Source: Deltaproteobacteria bacterium (GTDB taxonomy: Bacteria > Myxococcota_A > UBA9160 > JAFDET01). Taken from it: a stretch of 11,374 nucleotides of DNA. A program made the translations under genes and the position numbers. The stretch is from NCBI GenBank assembly GCA_019310195.1, contig JAFDET010000086.1, positions 1 through 11,374 on the forward strand, in the 5' to 3' direction. Positions 1 to 6,301 of this stretch are shown here, piece by piece (position 1 is the first letter of the stretch; each line of letters starts with the position of its first letter). The notes beneath the pieces were generated by a model. It was given only the letters and a program-made list of their open reading frames with translations, was not told where the DNA came from and did no database searches.

Positions 1-575
1 TCCGCCGTGTAGAAGATGGCGATCACGGCCACGGCGCCCAGGTCGTCGGCGATGGCCAGGGCCAGCAGAAAGACCTTCAGCCCCGACGGGACCCGCGAGC
101 CCAGGATCGACATGGCGGCCACGGCGAAGGCGATGTCCGTGGCCATGGGGACGCCCCAGCCCCGGATGGCCGGCCCGCCGTAGTGGAAGCCGGTGTAGAT
201 CAGCGCGGGAACGATCATTCCGCCCAGCGCGCCGAACACCGGCAGCATGGCGCGCTGGCGGGTCGAGAGCTCTCCCATCACCAGCTCTCGCTTGATCTCG
301 AGCCCGACGGCGAAGAAGAAGATGGCCATCAGTGCGTCGTTGACGAAGTGGCCCAGCGACATCTCGAGGTGCCACTGGCCCAGCGAGACCGCCAGCTCCG
401 TGTGGTGCCAGAGATCCTCGTAGCTTTGACTCCACGGGGAGTTGGCCCACACCAGCGCCAGCACGGTCATGCCGAAGAGCACGCCCGCGCTGGCGACTTC
501 GATCTCGAAGAATTGCAGGAACGGCCGCGACAGGCGATCGGCGATGGTCTCGGGGGGCGCTGCGGGCTCGCTCAT
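1..575 (-). CDS. nhaA: Na+/H+ antiporter NhaA, N-terminal half (runs off left edge)
   Basis: This is the first 191 residues of an NhaA-type sodium/proton antiporter, an inner-membrane protein that exports Na+ in exchange for protons. The family's aspartates are present: Asp147 in ATDIAFA (E. coli Asp133) and the adjacent pair Asp177-Asp178 in ALAIADDLGA (E. coli Asp163/164, the ion-binding site). The segment AIFFFAVGLEIKREL (about 84-98) is another family hallmark. E. coli NhaA is 388 residues, so roughly half is missing beyond base 1. The ATG at 575 overlaps the pth stop as ATGA, which implies translational coupling to pth. In many relatives a ychF-type gene follows pth, so this neighbour is unusual; that comparison is from memory. 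Family assignment is secure. Confidence 0.95.
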   Translation of the reverse strand, partial: MSEPAAPPETIADRLSRPFLQFFEIEVASAGVLFGMTVLALVWANSPWSQSYEDLWHHTELAVSLGQWHLEMSLGHFVNDALMAIFFFAVGLEIKRELVMGELSTRQRAMLPVFGALGGMIVPALIYTGFHYGGPAIRGWGVPMATDIAFAVAAMSILGSRVPSGLKVFLLALAIADDLGAVAVIAIFYTA

Positions 576-1180
576 GCGGGGGGCTCGTCCTTCTGGGAAC
601 CGGGCGCGGAGCGTAGCCGGTTGGCTCGGTTCATGGCCATCTCTACGCCGTCCCGGACGAACTCCTCCACCGCCTCCGCGGCCGTGTCGAGCGCCGCTGA
701 GAGCCCGGCGGCCTGCTCGGGCGTGAACGGCGAGAGCACCCATTCGACCGGGTCCACGTCCTCGGCCGGCCGCCCGACCCCGAAGCGAAGCCGCGGGAAG
801 TCCCCGTGGCCCAGCCGGCGAATCAGGTCCTCGACCCCCCGGTGCCCCCCGGCCCCTCCGAAGCGCCGCATGCGCAGCCGGGCAAAGGGCAGGTCCAGGT
901 CGTCGAACACCACCAGCAGGTCGCTGGCGGGCTCCAGCTCTGGAAACGACTCCAGCGCGGCACCCACGGCCTCTCCCGAGCGGTTCATGAACGTGCCCGG
1001 CAGCAGCAGGGCCACATCCTCGCCAGCCACCTGGCCCTGTCCGAAGCGCCCCTGAAAGCGCTCCCGGCCCACCGCAATGCCAGCCCGCTCCGCAAAACGC
1101 TCCACGACCAGGAAACCCGCGTTGTGCCGAGTCCCCGCATAGCGCGAACCGGGATTCCCAAGACCGACCACGAGCTTCAT
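572..1180 (-). CDS. pth: Peptidyl-tRNA hydrolase (Pth)
   Basis: Cytoplasmic esterase of 202 residues that releases peptides from prematurely dropped peptidyl-tRNA and recycles the tRNA. The bacterial Pth signature is complete: GLGNPG at 6-11 with Asn9, TRHNAG at 17-22 with catalytic His19, TFMNRSG at 63-69 with Asn66, and VFDDLDLP at 91-98 with Asp93. The E. coli Asn114 position (GGHNG) is Arg here (GGHRG, 111-115), a variant I recall from other bacterial Pth proteins. Length matches the family (about 190-200). The ATG at 1180 begins exactly at the conserved MKLVVGLGNPG. I see no Shine-Dalgarno sequence, but a TAGACT hexamer lies six bases upstream, so a nearly leaderless message is possible. 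It follows rplY after a 220-bp gap and overlaps nhaA by 4 bases. Confidence 0.97.
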   Translation of the reverse strand: MKLVVGLGNPGSRYAGTRHNAGFLVVERFAERAGIAVGRERFQGRFGQGQVAGEDVALLLPGTFMNRSGEAVGAALESFPELEPASDLLVVFDDLDLPFARLRMRRFGGAGGHRGVEDLIRRLGHGDFPRLRFGVGRPAEDVDPVEWVLSPFTPEQAAGLSAALDTAAEAVEEFVRDGVEMAMNRANRLRSAPGSQKDEPPA

Positions 1181-1186
1181 GCGTCC

Positions 1187-1192
1187 AGTCTA
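1187..1192 (-). promoter_or_regulatory. Possible -10 element for pth
   Basis: Read on the minus strand this is TAGACT, matching four of six bases of TATAAT, and it ends six bases before the pth ATG. No -35 match is present at normal spacing. The same hexamer precedes cvpA. If functional, it would place the transcript start at or next to the ATG, giving leaderless translation, in keeping with the absence of a Shine-Dalgarno sequence. This is inference from one short motif. Confidence 0.3.
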
Positions 1193-1361
1193 CGACGCCG
1201 GGCGGGGCAAAGGCCGGTCGCAGCCCCACCGGAGCAGGCGTCCTCGCCGTGCCAATGGCCCGCAAGCGCCGCCCTCAGTTCTGGATCAACCGGTGCGGTG
1301 GAGCGGCGCGCGCAGTGAGCCGCAGGCAAGCGAAGTGCGGGCCCCCGCAAGAATTGGACAT

Positions 1362-1388
1362 CGCCGCAGGGAACCGGCAACCCCGGCG
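1362..1388 (-). terminator. Possible hairpin terminator after rplY
   Basis: Twelve bases past the rplY stop, the minus strand can form a stem of CGCCG+GGG paired with CCC+CGGCG. It has a two-base bulge (TG) and a nine-base loop (TTGCCGGTT). No U-run follows, so this may be a weak or factor-assisted terminator, or only a GC-rich chance fold. Confidence 0.35.
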
Positions 1389-1400
1389 ACCGGCGTGGAT

Positions 1401-2099
1401 CTACTCGCCGCCTTCCTTTGAGGAATCCTCGCCCTCGGCAGGCTTCTCCGCGCCTTCCGTGGGCTCTTCGCCCTCGGCGACGGCGCCCTCCTCGCCTTCG
1501 GCGGCCTCGGCGGGAAGCTCCTCCTCCTCCTTGCGCGGCGCCGCAACGATCACCACCGAGATGTCGGGGTCGTCGCGAAGCTCCACGCCTTCGGGGAGCG
1601 CAATGTCGCTCACGTGCAGCGAGTCGCCGATGGCCAGCGCGGACACGTCCAGCGTCAGCTCGTCGGGGATCGCCCGGGGCAGGCACTCGATGCGCAGGTC
1701 GCGGTGAGCGTGATCCATGATGCCGCCTTCCAGGCTCACACCCGTGGGCGTGCCGATCAGGTGGATCGGAATCTCCACCTCGACGGTCTGGGTCAGGTCC
1801 ACCTCGTACAGGTCGGCGTGCAGCAGGAACCCGGCGCCGGGCTCGCGCTGCAGATCCTTCACCAGCACGACGCGCGGGCCGGCCTTGGCGCCCTCCATGT
1901 CGAGGTCGAAGAGCGTATTCACGCCCGCCTCGCTCTTCTGGATGGCGCGCTCCAGCGCGAGGGGATCCAGGGTCAACGGAACGGACTCCTTGGCGCGCCC
2001 GTACAGGATGCCCGGAATGCGGCCCGCGGCACGCAGCTTGCGCGCGACGCCCTTGCCGGTGCCCTCTCGCACCTCGACCTTCAGCACGTTTTCGGCCAC
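1401..2099 (-). CDS. rplY: Large ribosomal subunit protein bL25, long CTC/TL5 form
   Basis: 5S-rRNA-binding ribosomal protein of 232 residues. The N-terminal bL25 domain (about 3-93) shows REGTGKGVARKLRAAGRIPG and ILYG. The second TL5/CTC beta domain (about 100-190) contains HLIGTPTGVSLEGGI and ends in VVIVAAP. A low-complexity acidic tail of Glu/Ala/Gly follows (about 190-232), as is common in the long form; E. coli L25 has only the first domain (94 residues). I chose the GTG at 2099 because AGGAGA lies seven bases upstream and the protein then starts at the usual place. An upstream in-frame ATG at 2207 would add 36 non-homologous residues lying inside prs. The gene starts 11 bases after the prs stop, in the common prs-rplY-pth order. 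Confidence 0.96.
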   Translation of the reverse strand: MAENVLKVEVREGTGKGVARKLRAAGRIPGILYGRAKESVPLTLDPLALERAIQKSEAGVNTLFDLDMEGAKAGPRVVLVKDLQREPGAGFLLHADLYEVDLTQTVEVEIPIHLIGTPTGVSLEGGIMDHAHRDLRIECLPRAIPDELTLDVSALAIGDSLHVSDIALPEGVELRDDPDISVVIVAAPRKEEEELPAEAAEGEEGAVAEGEEPTEGAEKPAEGEDSSKEGGE

Positions 2100-2106
2100 G
2101 GGACCT

Positions 2107-2112
2107 TCTCCT
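2107..2112 (-). promoter_or_regulatory. Ribosome binding site of rplY
   Basis: AGGAGA on the minus strand, seven bases before the rplY GTG at 2099. It overlaps the prs stop codon (TAG, 2113-2111). This fixes the GTG start over the longer upstream reading frame and suggests coupling to prs termination. Confidence 0.75.
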
Positions 2113-3049
2113 AGACGAACAGGGAGCTGACGCTCTCTTCGTTGTTGATGCGCCGGATCGCCTCGCCCAGCAGGGCGGCCGTCGAGACCACTGTGATCTG
2201 CTTGCACTCGCGGGCCTCGGGCCGCAGCGGAATGGTGTCGGTGACCACGAGGTTCTGGAGTGGCGACTCTTGGATGCGCTTGATGGCCGGCCCCGACAGG
2301 ACCGGATGGGTAATTGCAGCGGACACGCTGGTGGCACCGGCATTGTGCAACGCCTCGGCGGCCTCGGTCAGCGTCCCGGCCGTGTCGACGATGTCGTCGA
2401 CGATGACGCAGTGCTGGTCGGTGACGTCGCCGATGATGTTCATCACCTGGGCCACGTTGGCCTGCTCACGGCGCTTGTCGATGATGGCCAGCCGGGCGTC
2501 CAGGCGCTTGGCGTAGGCGCGTGCGCGCTCCACGCCGCCCGCGTCGGGCGAGATGATGCAGACGGGGGGCTCGATCCGCTGCCGGATCGCTTCGAGCAGG
2601 ATCGGCGTCGCGTACAGGTTGTCCACCGGGATCCCGAAGAAGCCCTGGATCTGACCCGCGTGCAGGTCGACGCACAGGGCGCGGTCCGCACCCGCTCCCG
2701 AGATCAGGTCGGCGCAGAGCTTTGCCGTGATGGGCATGCGCGGGCGCACCTTGCGGTCCTGACGGGCGTAGCCGTAGTACGGGATCACAGCAGTGATGCG
2801 CCGCGCCGACGCGCGTCGCAGCGCGTCGATCATGATGAGGAGCTCCATCAGGTGAGTATTGGCCGGTGCGCTGGTGGACTGCAGGACGAAGCAGTCCATG
2901 CCGCGCACGTTCTCCTCGATCTCAACGCTGCACTCGCCGTCGCTGAACGTGCCGACCTCGGCCTTGGCGATTTCCACCGACAGATAGCGGGTGACCTCGC
3001 GGGCGAGGGCGACGTTGGCATTACCGGTGAATAGCTTCAGGTGCTGCAT
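2111..3049 (-). CDS. prs: Ribose-phosphate pyrophosphokinase (PRPP synthase)
   Basis: Cytoplasmic enzyme of 312 residues making PRPP from ribose 5-phosphate and ATP for purine, pyrimidine, His, Trp and NAD synthesis. Class I features are in order: TFSDGE at 34-39, the active-site loop PYYGYARQDRK (90-100), DLHAGQIQGFF at 128-138 with His130 (E. coli His131), the flexible-loop KRR (192-194), and the PRPP-binding loop VDDIVDTAGT at 217-226. Length matches the family (about 315). The ATG at 3049 matches family N-termini; the open frame continues upstream through the tRNA and is not coding there. No Shine-Dalgarno sequence is visible, and the start lies only 19 bases after the 3' end of tRNA-Gln, so the mature message probably has a very short leader after tRNA processing. 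The stop is TAG. Confidence 0.97.
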   Translation of the reverse strand: MQHLKLFTGNANVALAREVTRYLSVEIAKAEVGTFSDGECSVEIEENVRGMDCFVLQSTSAPANTHLMELLIMIDALRRASARRITAVIPYYGYARQDRKVRPRMPITAKLCADLISGAGADRALCVDLHAGQIQGFFGIPVDNLYATPILLEAIRQRIEPPVCIISPDAGGVERARAYAKRLDARLAIIDKRREQANVAQVMNIIGDVTDQHCVIVDDIVDTAGTLTEAAEALHNAGATSVSAAITHPVLSGPAIKRIQESPLQNLVVTDTIPLRPEARECKQITVVSTAALLGEAIRRINNEESVSSLFV

Positions 3050-3068
3050 GGTAGGGGCGATCTCATCG

Positions 3069-3141
<73 letters not shown>

Positions 3142-3152
3142 GTTCGCCAAGC

Positions 3153-4043
3153 CTATAGGGAGCTGAGCGTCTCCGCGACCCGGGACCAAAGGGGTTCCCG
3201 AAAGCCCGCCTCGGTCTCCGCCCGGCCCGCGGCAGTCCGGTCCGGGAAGATTCCGTAGAGCGTCGGCCCACTTCCGGAGAGCCCCACCGCCAGAGCTCCC
3301 GCGTCCCGCAGCCGTGCCCGGAGTCTTGCGATAGGCGGACACAGTCGCGTGGCCGCCGCTTCGAGGTCGTTGGCGACCCAGGCTCCGAGCTCCGCTGCGT
3401 CGACCCGGTCGATCCGGCCACCGGCCTCCCGAAGCACCGCGAGCGGCCGCATCGTAGAGCCCGGGGGGCTGGCCGTCAACGCGCCCGCCAAGGCGTCCCG
3501 AGCGCGATAAACCTCCGCCGTGCTTACGGGAATACCCGGGTTGAGGAGCAGCAGCGCCAGCCCGGGAAAGCCCATCACGGGCTCGATCCGCTCGCCGATC
3601 CCCGACACCGCGGCGGGGCGCGGATCGAGGAACCAGGGCACGTCCGCTCCCAGGCCCAGGGCCAGCTCGGCCAGGCGTTCGGGGGCCAGCCGACCCGGCC
3701 GCAGCCCTTCCAGGGCCCGCAGCACGGCGGCGGCGTCGCTGGACCCGCCGCCCAGGCCGGCTCCGGAGGGGATCTGCTTGTGCAGCCGGATCCGCACGCC
3801 GGCCTGCAGCCCGGCCGCCTCCAGGAACGCCGCGGCGGCCCGCACCGCCAGGTTGCGGGCGTCGCCCGGCACGTCCGGCGCCGCCCCTTCCAGCTCGAGC
3901 GCCACGCCGGGCTGGTCGCGGAGCTCGACCTCCAGCTCGTCCGCCAGATCCAGGGGCAGGAACAGGCTCTCCAGCTCGTGGTAGCCGTCTTCCCGGACCC
4001 CGGTGACCCGAAGCCCGAGGTTGATCTTGGCGGGCGCCAGCAT
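3153..4043 (-). CDS. ispE: 4-(cytidine 5'-diphospho)-2-C-methyl-D-erythritol kinase (IspE)
   Basis: GHMP-fold kinase of 296 residues (E. coli 283) that phosphorylates CDP-methylerythritol in the MEP isoprenoid pathway, in the cytoplasm. Visible motifs are PAKINLGL at 4-11 with Lys6, DGYHELES at 19-26, the ATP-binding glycine loop PSGAGLGGGSSDAA (92-105), ADVPWF at 133-138 with catalytic Asp134, and the C-terminal GLSGSGPTLYG (254-264). The ATG at 4043 begins right at the conserved MLAPAKINL; no Shine-Dalgarno sequence is evident. It follows the DUF1844 gene after 58 bases, most of which is a copy of an interspersed repeat (4066-4104), and precedes tRNA-Gln by 11 bases. The upstream in-frame extension to 4490 is a shadow over the DUF1844 gene. 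Confidence 0.96.
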   Translation of the reverse strand: MLAPAKINLGLRVTGVREDGYHELESLFLPLDLADELEVELRDQPGVALELEGAAPDVPGDARNLAVRAAAAFLEAAGLQAGVRIRLHKQIPSGAGLGGGSSDAAAVLRALEGLRPGRLAPERLAELALGLGADVPWFLDPRPAAVSGIGERIEPVMGFPGLALLLLNPGIPVSTAEVYRARDALAGALTASPPGSTMRPLAVLREAGGRIDRVDAAELGAWVANDLEAAATRLCPPIARLRARLRDAGALAVGLSGSGPTLYGIFPDRTAAGRAETEAGFREPLWSRVAETLSSL

Positions 4044-4065
4044 GCCGGCGGTTCTAGCGCTGACC

Positions 4066-4104
4066 CGCCCGGGCCGCCGCACTCCAGCTTGGGTCCGGCT
4101 CCTA
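4066..4104 (-). repeat. Single-arm copy of an interspersed repeat starting at a TAG stop
   Basis: On the minus strand this starts TAGGAGCCGGACCCAAG and continues through TGGAGTGCG to CGGCCCGGGCG. It matches the left arm plus the beginning of the loop of the inverted repeat at 10475-10557 in 36 of 39 positions (differences at element bases 9, 18 and 28). The TAG is the stop codon of the DUF1844 gene. No second, inverted arm is found nearby. The element occupies most of the spacer before ispE. Confidence 0.8.
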
Positions 4105-4536
4105 GGCGGGACCCCGCTTCTGCAGCTCGACGTATCGAAGGCGCAGCTCGTAGAGCAGGCTCTCGAGCAGATGCGACTCCTCGCTGTCCAGGTTGCCGCG
4201 GGTCTTCTGCTCGAGGATGTCCAGGATGTCGATGGTCTGGCGCGCCATGGGAAGGTTCGGCGGCGGAGGCGGCTGGCCTTCCTCCTCGGCCACCAGGCCC
4301 AGGTGGAAGAGCGCCGACGTGGAGAGCGACATGATGAAGGTGGAGAAATCGAGGGCGGGGACGCTTCCGGCGCCGCGCGGTGCGGATGCCGACGGCTCCG
4401 GCGTCGGCGGCGGTTCGGGCGCACTCTGCGGCGGCGCGTCGGCGGCCGGCGCGGCTTTCTCGGCGGGGACGTCGTCGCTCTCCCGCCCATGCCGCTTGTC
4501 CACGATCGTGAATTGCTGCTCGTCGTCTTCGGTCAT
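4102..4536 (-). CDS. DUF1844 domain protein
   Basis: Protein of 144 residues with a DUF1844 domain at about 63-137. The family core is visible as LDFSTFIMSLSTSALFHLG (62-80), then MARQTIDILDILEQKTRGNL (97-116) and a C-terminal helix, LLYELRLRYVELQ. The N-terminal 60 residues are charged and then rich in Pro/Ala, probably a disordered extension. There is no signal peptide. The function is unknown; the family is widespread in delta-proteobacterial and acidobacterial genomes, usually as a single small soluble protein. The ATG at 4536 overlaps the stop of the upstream phosphatidyltransferase gene as ATGA, indicating translational coupling. The gene ends with a TAG that is also the first triplet of the repeat at 4066-4104. 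Confidence 0.9.
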   Translation of the reverse strand: MTEDDEQQFTIVDKRHGRESDDVPAEKAAPAADAPPQSAPEPPPTPEPSASAPRGAGSVPALDFSTFIMSLSTSALFHLGLVAEEEGQPPPPPNLPMARQTIDILDILEQKTRGNLDSEESHLLESLLYELRLRYVELQKRGPA

Positions 4537-5150
4537 CTGGGAAGCTCCCCCGCGCGCTCGCTCTCGGCGTCCGTGCGCGCCAGCGCGCGGTAGGCCAGGA
4601 AGAAGCGCTGCACCACCGTGATCAGGCCGCCCACCGCCAGGATGCCCAGGATGGGCACCATCCAGCCCGTGAGCCCGGCCAGGATGAGCAGCAGGATGCG
4701 CTCGCCGCGCTCGAAGATCCCCTTTCCGATGATCGGGCCCAGGGTTTCGGCGCGGGCCTTGGCGTAGGACGTCATCACGCTCGTGATCAGCACGAAGCCG
4801 GCCAGGGCGACCCAGAGCGGCTCGCCGGCGACCGCGTAGTGGATCATCAGCCCCACCAGCAACGCCATGTCCACCAGGCGGTCCAGGGTCGAATCCAGGA
4901 AGGCGCCCACCTTGGACTCGATGCCGTGACGGCGCGCCACCATCCCGTCCAGGATGTCGAAGGCGCCGCCGGCCAGGAGCAGTCCGCCGCCCCAGCGGAA
5001 CTCACCCAGGGCGAAGGCCACCGCCGAGGTCAGGCAGATCAGCGTCCCGGTGACGGTAAGGGCGGCCGGCGACAGCCGACGGCTGAAAACGAACGGCAGG
5101 ATCCGGGGGACCCAGGTCTCGAGCTGCTCACCGAGCTTCGCCTTGAGCAC
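4533..5150 (-). CDS. CDP-alcohol phosphatidyltransferase family protein
   Basis: Integral membrane enzyme of 205 residues that moves a phosphatidyl group from a CDP-activated lipid onto an alcohol, in phospholipid synthesis. The full signature D-x2-D-G-x2-A-R-x8-G-x3-D-x3-D is present as Asp65, Asp68, Gly69, Ala72, Arg73, Gly82, Asp86 and Asp90. Hydrophobic segments lie at about 28-48, 55-65, 92-107, 113-127, 152-163 and 166-186, giving the usual six-helix bundle. The acceptor alcohol cannot be told from the sequence. SYAKARAE (128-135) resembles phosphatidylinositol-phosphate-synthase-like members as much as glycerophosphate transferases (PgsA), so no symbol is given. The start is GTG at 5150, without a clear Shine-Dalgarno sequence, 24 bases after the stop of the small upstream gene. 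Confidence 0.88.
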   Translation of the reverse strand: MLKAKLGEQLETWVPRILPFVFSRRLSPAALTVTGTLICLTSAVAFALGEFRWGGGLLLAGGAFDILDGMVARRHGIESKVGAFLDSTLDRLVDMALLVGLMIHYAVAGEPLWVALAGFVLITSVMTSYAKARAETLGPIIGKGIFERGERILLLILAGLTGWMVPILGILAVGGLITVVQRFFLAYRALARTDAESERAGELPR

Positions 5151-5174
5151 GGCGGCGCTGCGTGGCCGCGCCAG

Positions 5175-5390
5175 CTAAGCGCCCGCGACCGGGTCGGCGG
5201 AGCCGTCCCCCGGGCTCGGGGTCTGCGCGGGCGCCGCCGCGGCCTCCATGGGCTCGTCTTCCGGGGGCTGGATCTTGGCGGACACGTCCGGCAAGTCGGA
5301 GAGCTCTCGCTCGAGCTCCTCCGGGGCGATCCAGCCGCGTCGGCGCGCCAAGCGCCGGTCGAATCTCAGGTTTCGGGCGCTGTGGGACAC
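5175..5390 (-). CDS. Small Arg-rich hypothetical protein (71 aa)
   Basis: Short gene of 71 codons plus TAG, starting at GTG 5390. GGAGGT, a near-perfect Shine-Dalgarno sequence, lies five bases upstream. The N-terminal half is basic and helical-looking (RNLRFDRRLARRRGW, about 6-20) followed by an acidic helix (APEELERELSDLPDVSAKI). The second half is Pro/Ala/Gly-rich and probably disordered. No signal peptide, membrane segment or metal-binding cysteines are seen. It is the first gene after the divergent promoter region and lies 24 bases upstream of the phosphatidyltransferase gene, so it is probably the leader gene of that operon. The RNLRFDRRL...GW(I)xPEELE pattern looks like a conserved small-protein family, but I cannot name it. 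Confidence 0.7.
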   Translation of the reverse strand: MSHSARNLRFDRRLARRRGWIAPEELERELSDLPDVSAKIQPPEDEPMEAAAAPAQTPSPGDGSADPVAGA

Positions 5391-5395
5391 GGGAC

Positions 5396-5401
5396 ACCTC
5401 C
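5396..5401 (-). promoter_or_regulatory. Ribosome binding site of the 71-aa small gene
   Basis: GGAGGT on the minus strand, five bases from the GTG at 5390. It is the main support for this small gene and for choosing GTG over the longer upstream frame that begins inside the opposing bamD gene. Confidence 0.7.
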
Positions 5402-5425
5402 GGGCGGGCCATGACGTTAGCAAAA

Positions 5426-5455
5426 TTGACACCGGTTCAATGGATTCGGTAGCTT
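5426..5455 (+). promoter_or_regulatory. Possible promoter of the bamD-TPR genes
   Basis: TTGACA (5426-5431) is a perfect -35 match. It is followed 18 bases later by TAGCTT (5450-5455), which has the TA...T of a -10 box. Transcription would start about 30 bases before the bamD ATG. The -35 overlaps an inverted repeat, ATTGA-N7-TCAAT (5425-5441), whose other half supplies TTGAAC facing the minus-strand operon. Confidence 0.45.
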
Positions 5456-5491
5456 GCGCCGTTGGTCTACGACGTGAAATGGGACGAGTAG

Positions 5492-6298
5492 ATGGGGGGT
5501 TCAGCCGTGACCATAGCGATCGTCCGGCGCTTCCAGGTGGCCTTGGTGGCCGTGGCTTTCGGCTTGGCCTGCGCAAGCACGCCCGATGAGCAGGTCGCTC
5601 TCGAGCCGCCCTCCGCGGAGGTGCTCTTCGACGAGGCCATAGCCATCTTGGACGGCCACACCATGATGCCGTTCTACACCTACGTGAACTACCAGGCGGC
5701 GATCGACAAGTTCCAGGAAGTCATCGACAACTATCCGTACAGCGACTACGCGGTGATGGCCGAGCTTCGTATCGCGGACGCCTACTACGACGACAAGCGC
5801 TACGAGGAGGCCCTCTCCTACTACCAGGACTTCCCGGAGCTGCATCCCAACCACGAGCGGGTTCCTTACACGCTGCTCAAGGCGGGCATGTGCCACTACG
5901 AGCGCGCGCGTGCGCCGAACCGTGACCAGCGGCCGACCCGCGAGGCGCTGAAGTACCTGGACAAGCTGATGTCCACGTACCCGTATACGCCGGAGTCGGA
6001 AGAGGCCGAGGAGCTTTGGCGCGAGCTGCGCACCAGGCTGGGCCGCAGCGTGATGATGGTCGCCGAGTTCTACATGGATCGCGCCGAGTTCCAGTCGGCC
6101 GCCGACCGCTTCCGCGACGTGCTCAACGAGTTCCCGGGCCTGGGGCTGGACGCCGAGGCCCTGTACCAGCTGGGTGTCTGCTACCAGGAGATGCGCCTCA
6201 ACGACGAGGCGAAGCGCATCTTCCAGGTGATCCTCGAGAACTACGAGGGCACCGAGGTAGCCGACGCGGCAGCGGATCTCATCCCCGCGGCCCAGTAG
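5492..6298 (+). CDS. bamD: BamD-like outer-membrane assembly lipoprotein
   Basis: Predicted lipoprotein of 268 residues resembling BamD/YfiO, the TPR lipoprotein of the BAM complex that inserts beta-barrel proteins in the outer membrane (E. coli about 245). A short basic N-terminus, a hydrophobic stretch (14-26) and Cys27 in FGLAC form a lipoprotein signal; the lipobox is imperfect, with Gly at -3. Residue +2 is Ala, so outer-membrane sorting is expected. Tandem TPR-like pairs follow, including NYQAAIDKFQEVIDNYPYSD (64-83) and ADRFRDVLNEFP (about 204-215), with BamD-style YP(Y/N)S turns. The GTG at 5507 is an alternative start, after a G-rich stretch, that would still keep the signal peptide. 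It is followed after 3 bases by the TPR gene. A generic YbgF/BamD-type TPR lipoprotein cannot be excluded. Confidence 0.87.
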   Translation: MGGSAVTIAIVRRFQVALVAVAFGLACASTPDEQVALEPPSAEVLFDEAIAILDGHTMMPFYTYVNYQAAIDKFQEVIDNYPYSDYAVMAELRIADAYYDDKRYEEALSYYQDFPELHPNHERVPYTLLKAGMCHYERARAPNRDQRPTREALKYLDKLMSTYPYTPESEEAEELWRELRTRLGRSVMMVAEFYMDRAEFQSAADRFRDVLNEFPGLGLDAEALYQLGVCYQEMRLNDEAKRIFQVILENYEGTEVADAAADLIPAAQ

Positions 6299-6301
6299 CG
6301 C

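Larger units (their letters stand above)
1181..1400. other. 220-bp gap between rplY and pth, no gene found
   Basis: This is the longest space in an otherwise tightly packed minus-strand block, and it has no convincing coding potential. On the rplY side it holds a possible terminator hairpin (1362-1388). On the pth side it holds a TAGACT hexamer (1187-1192). The middle contains a short palindrome, GCGGGGGCCCGC (1336-1347), and a stretch at 1316-1345 on the plus strand that loosely resembles the repeat found at 4066-4104 and 10475-10557. The gap suggests that pth can be transcribed separately from rplY. A small RNA or degenerate repeat DNA is also possible. Confidence 0.6.

Noticed and set aside
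836..850. Pth Arg at the E. coli Asn114 position as a sign of an inactive enzyme
   Set aside because: All other catalytic and tRNA-contact motifs are intact, and GGHRG variants are, to my knowledge, found in other functional bacterial Pth proteins.
1177..2343. 388-codon minus-strand frame over rplY and the rplY-pth gap as a novel gene
   Set aside because: It overlaps the clearly real rplY in a shifted frame and continues into prs. Its composition is Arg-rich without recognisable domains.
5425..5441. ATTGA-N7-TCAAT as an FNR/CRP-type site
   Set aside because: FNR sites have TTGAT-N4-ATCAA spacing (N6 between TTGA and TCAA). Here the spacing is N7 and the inner bases do not match.
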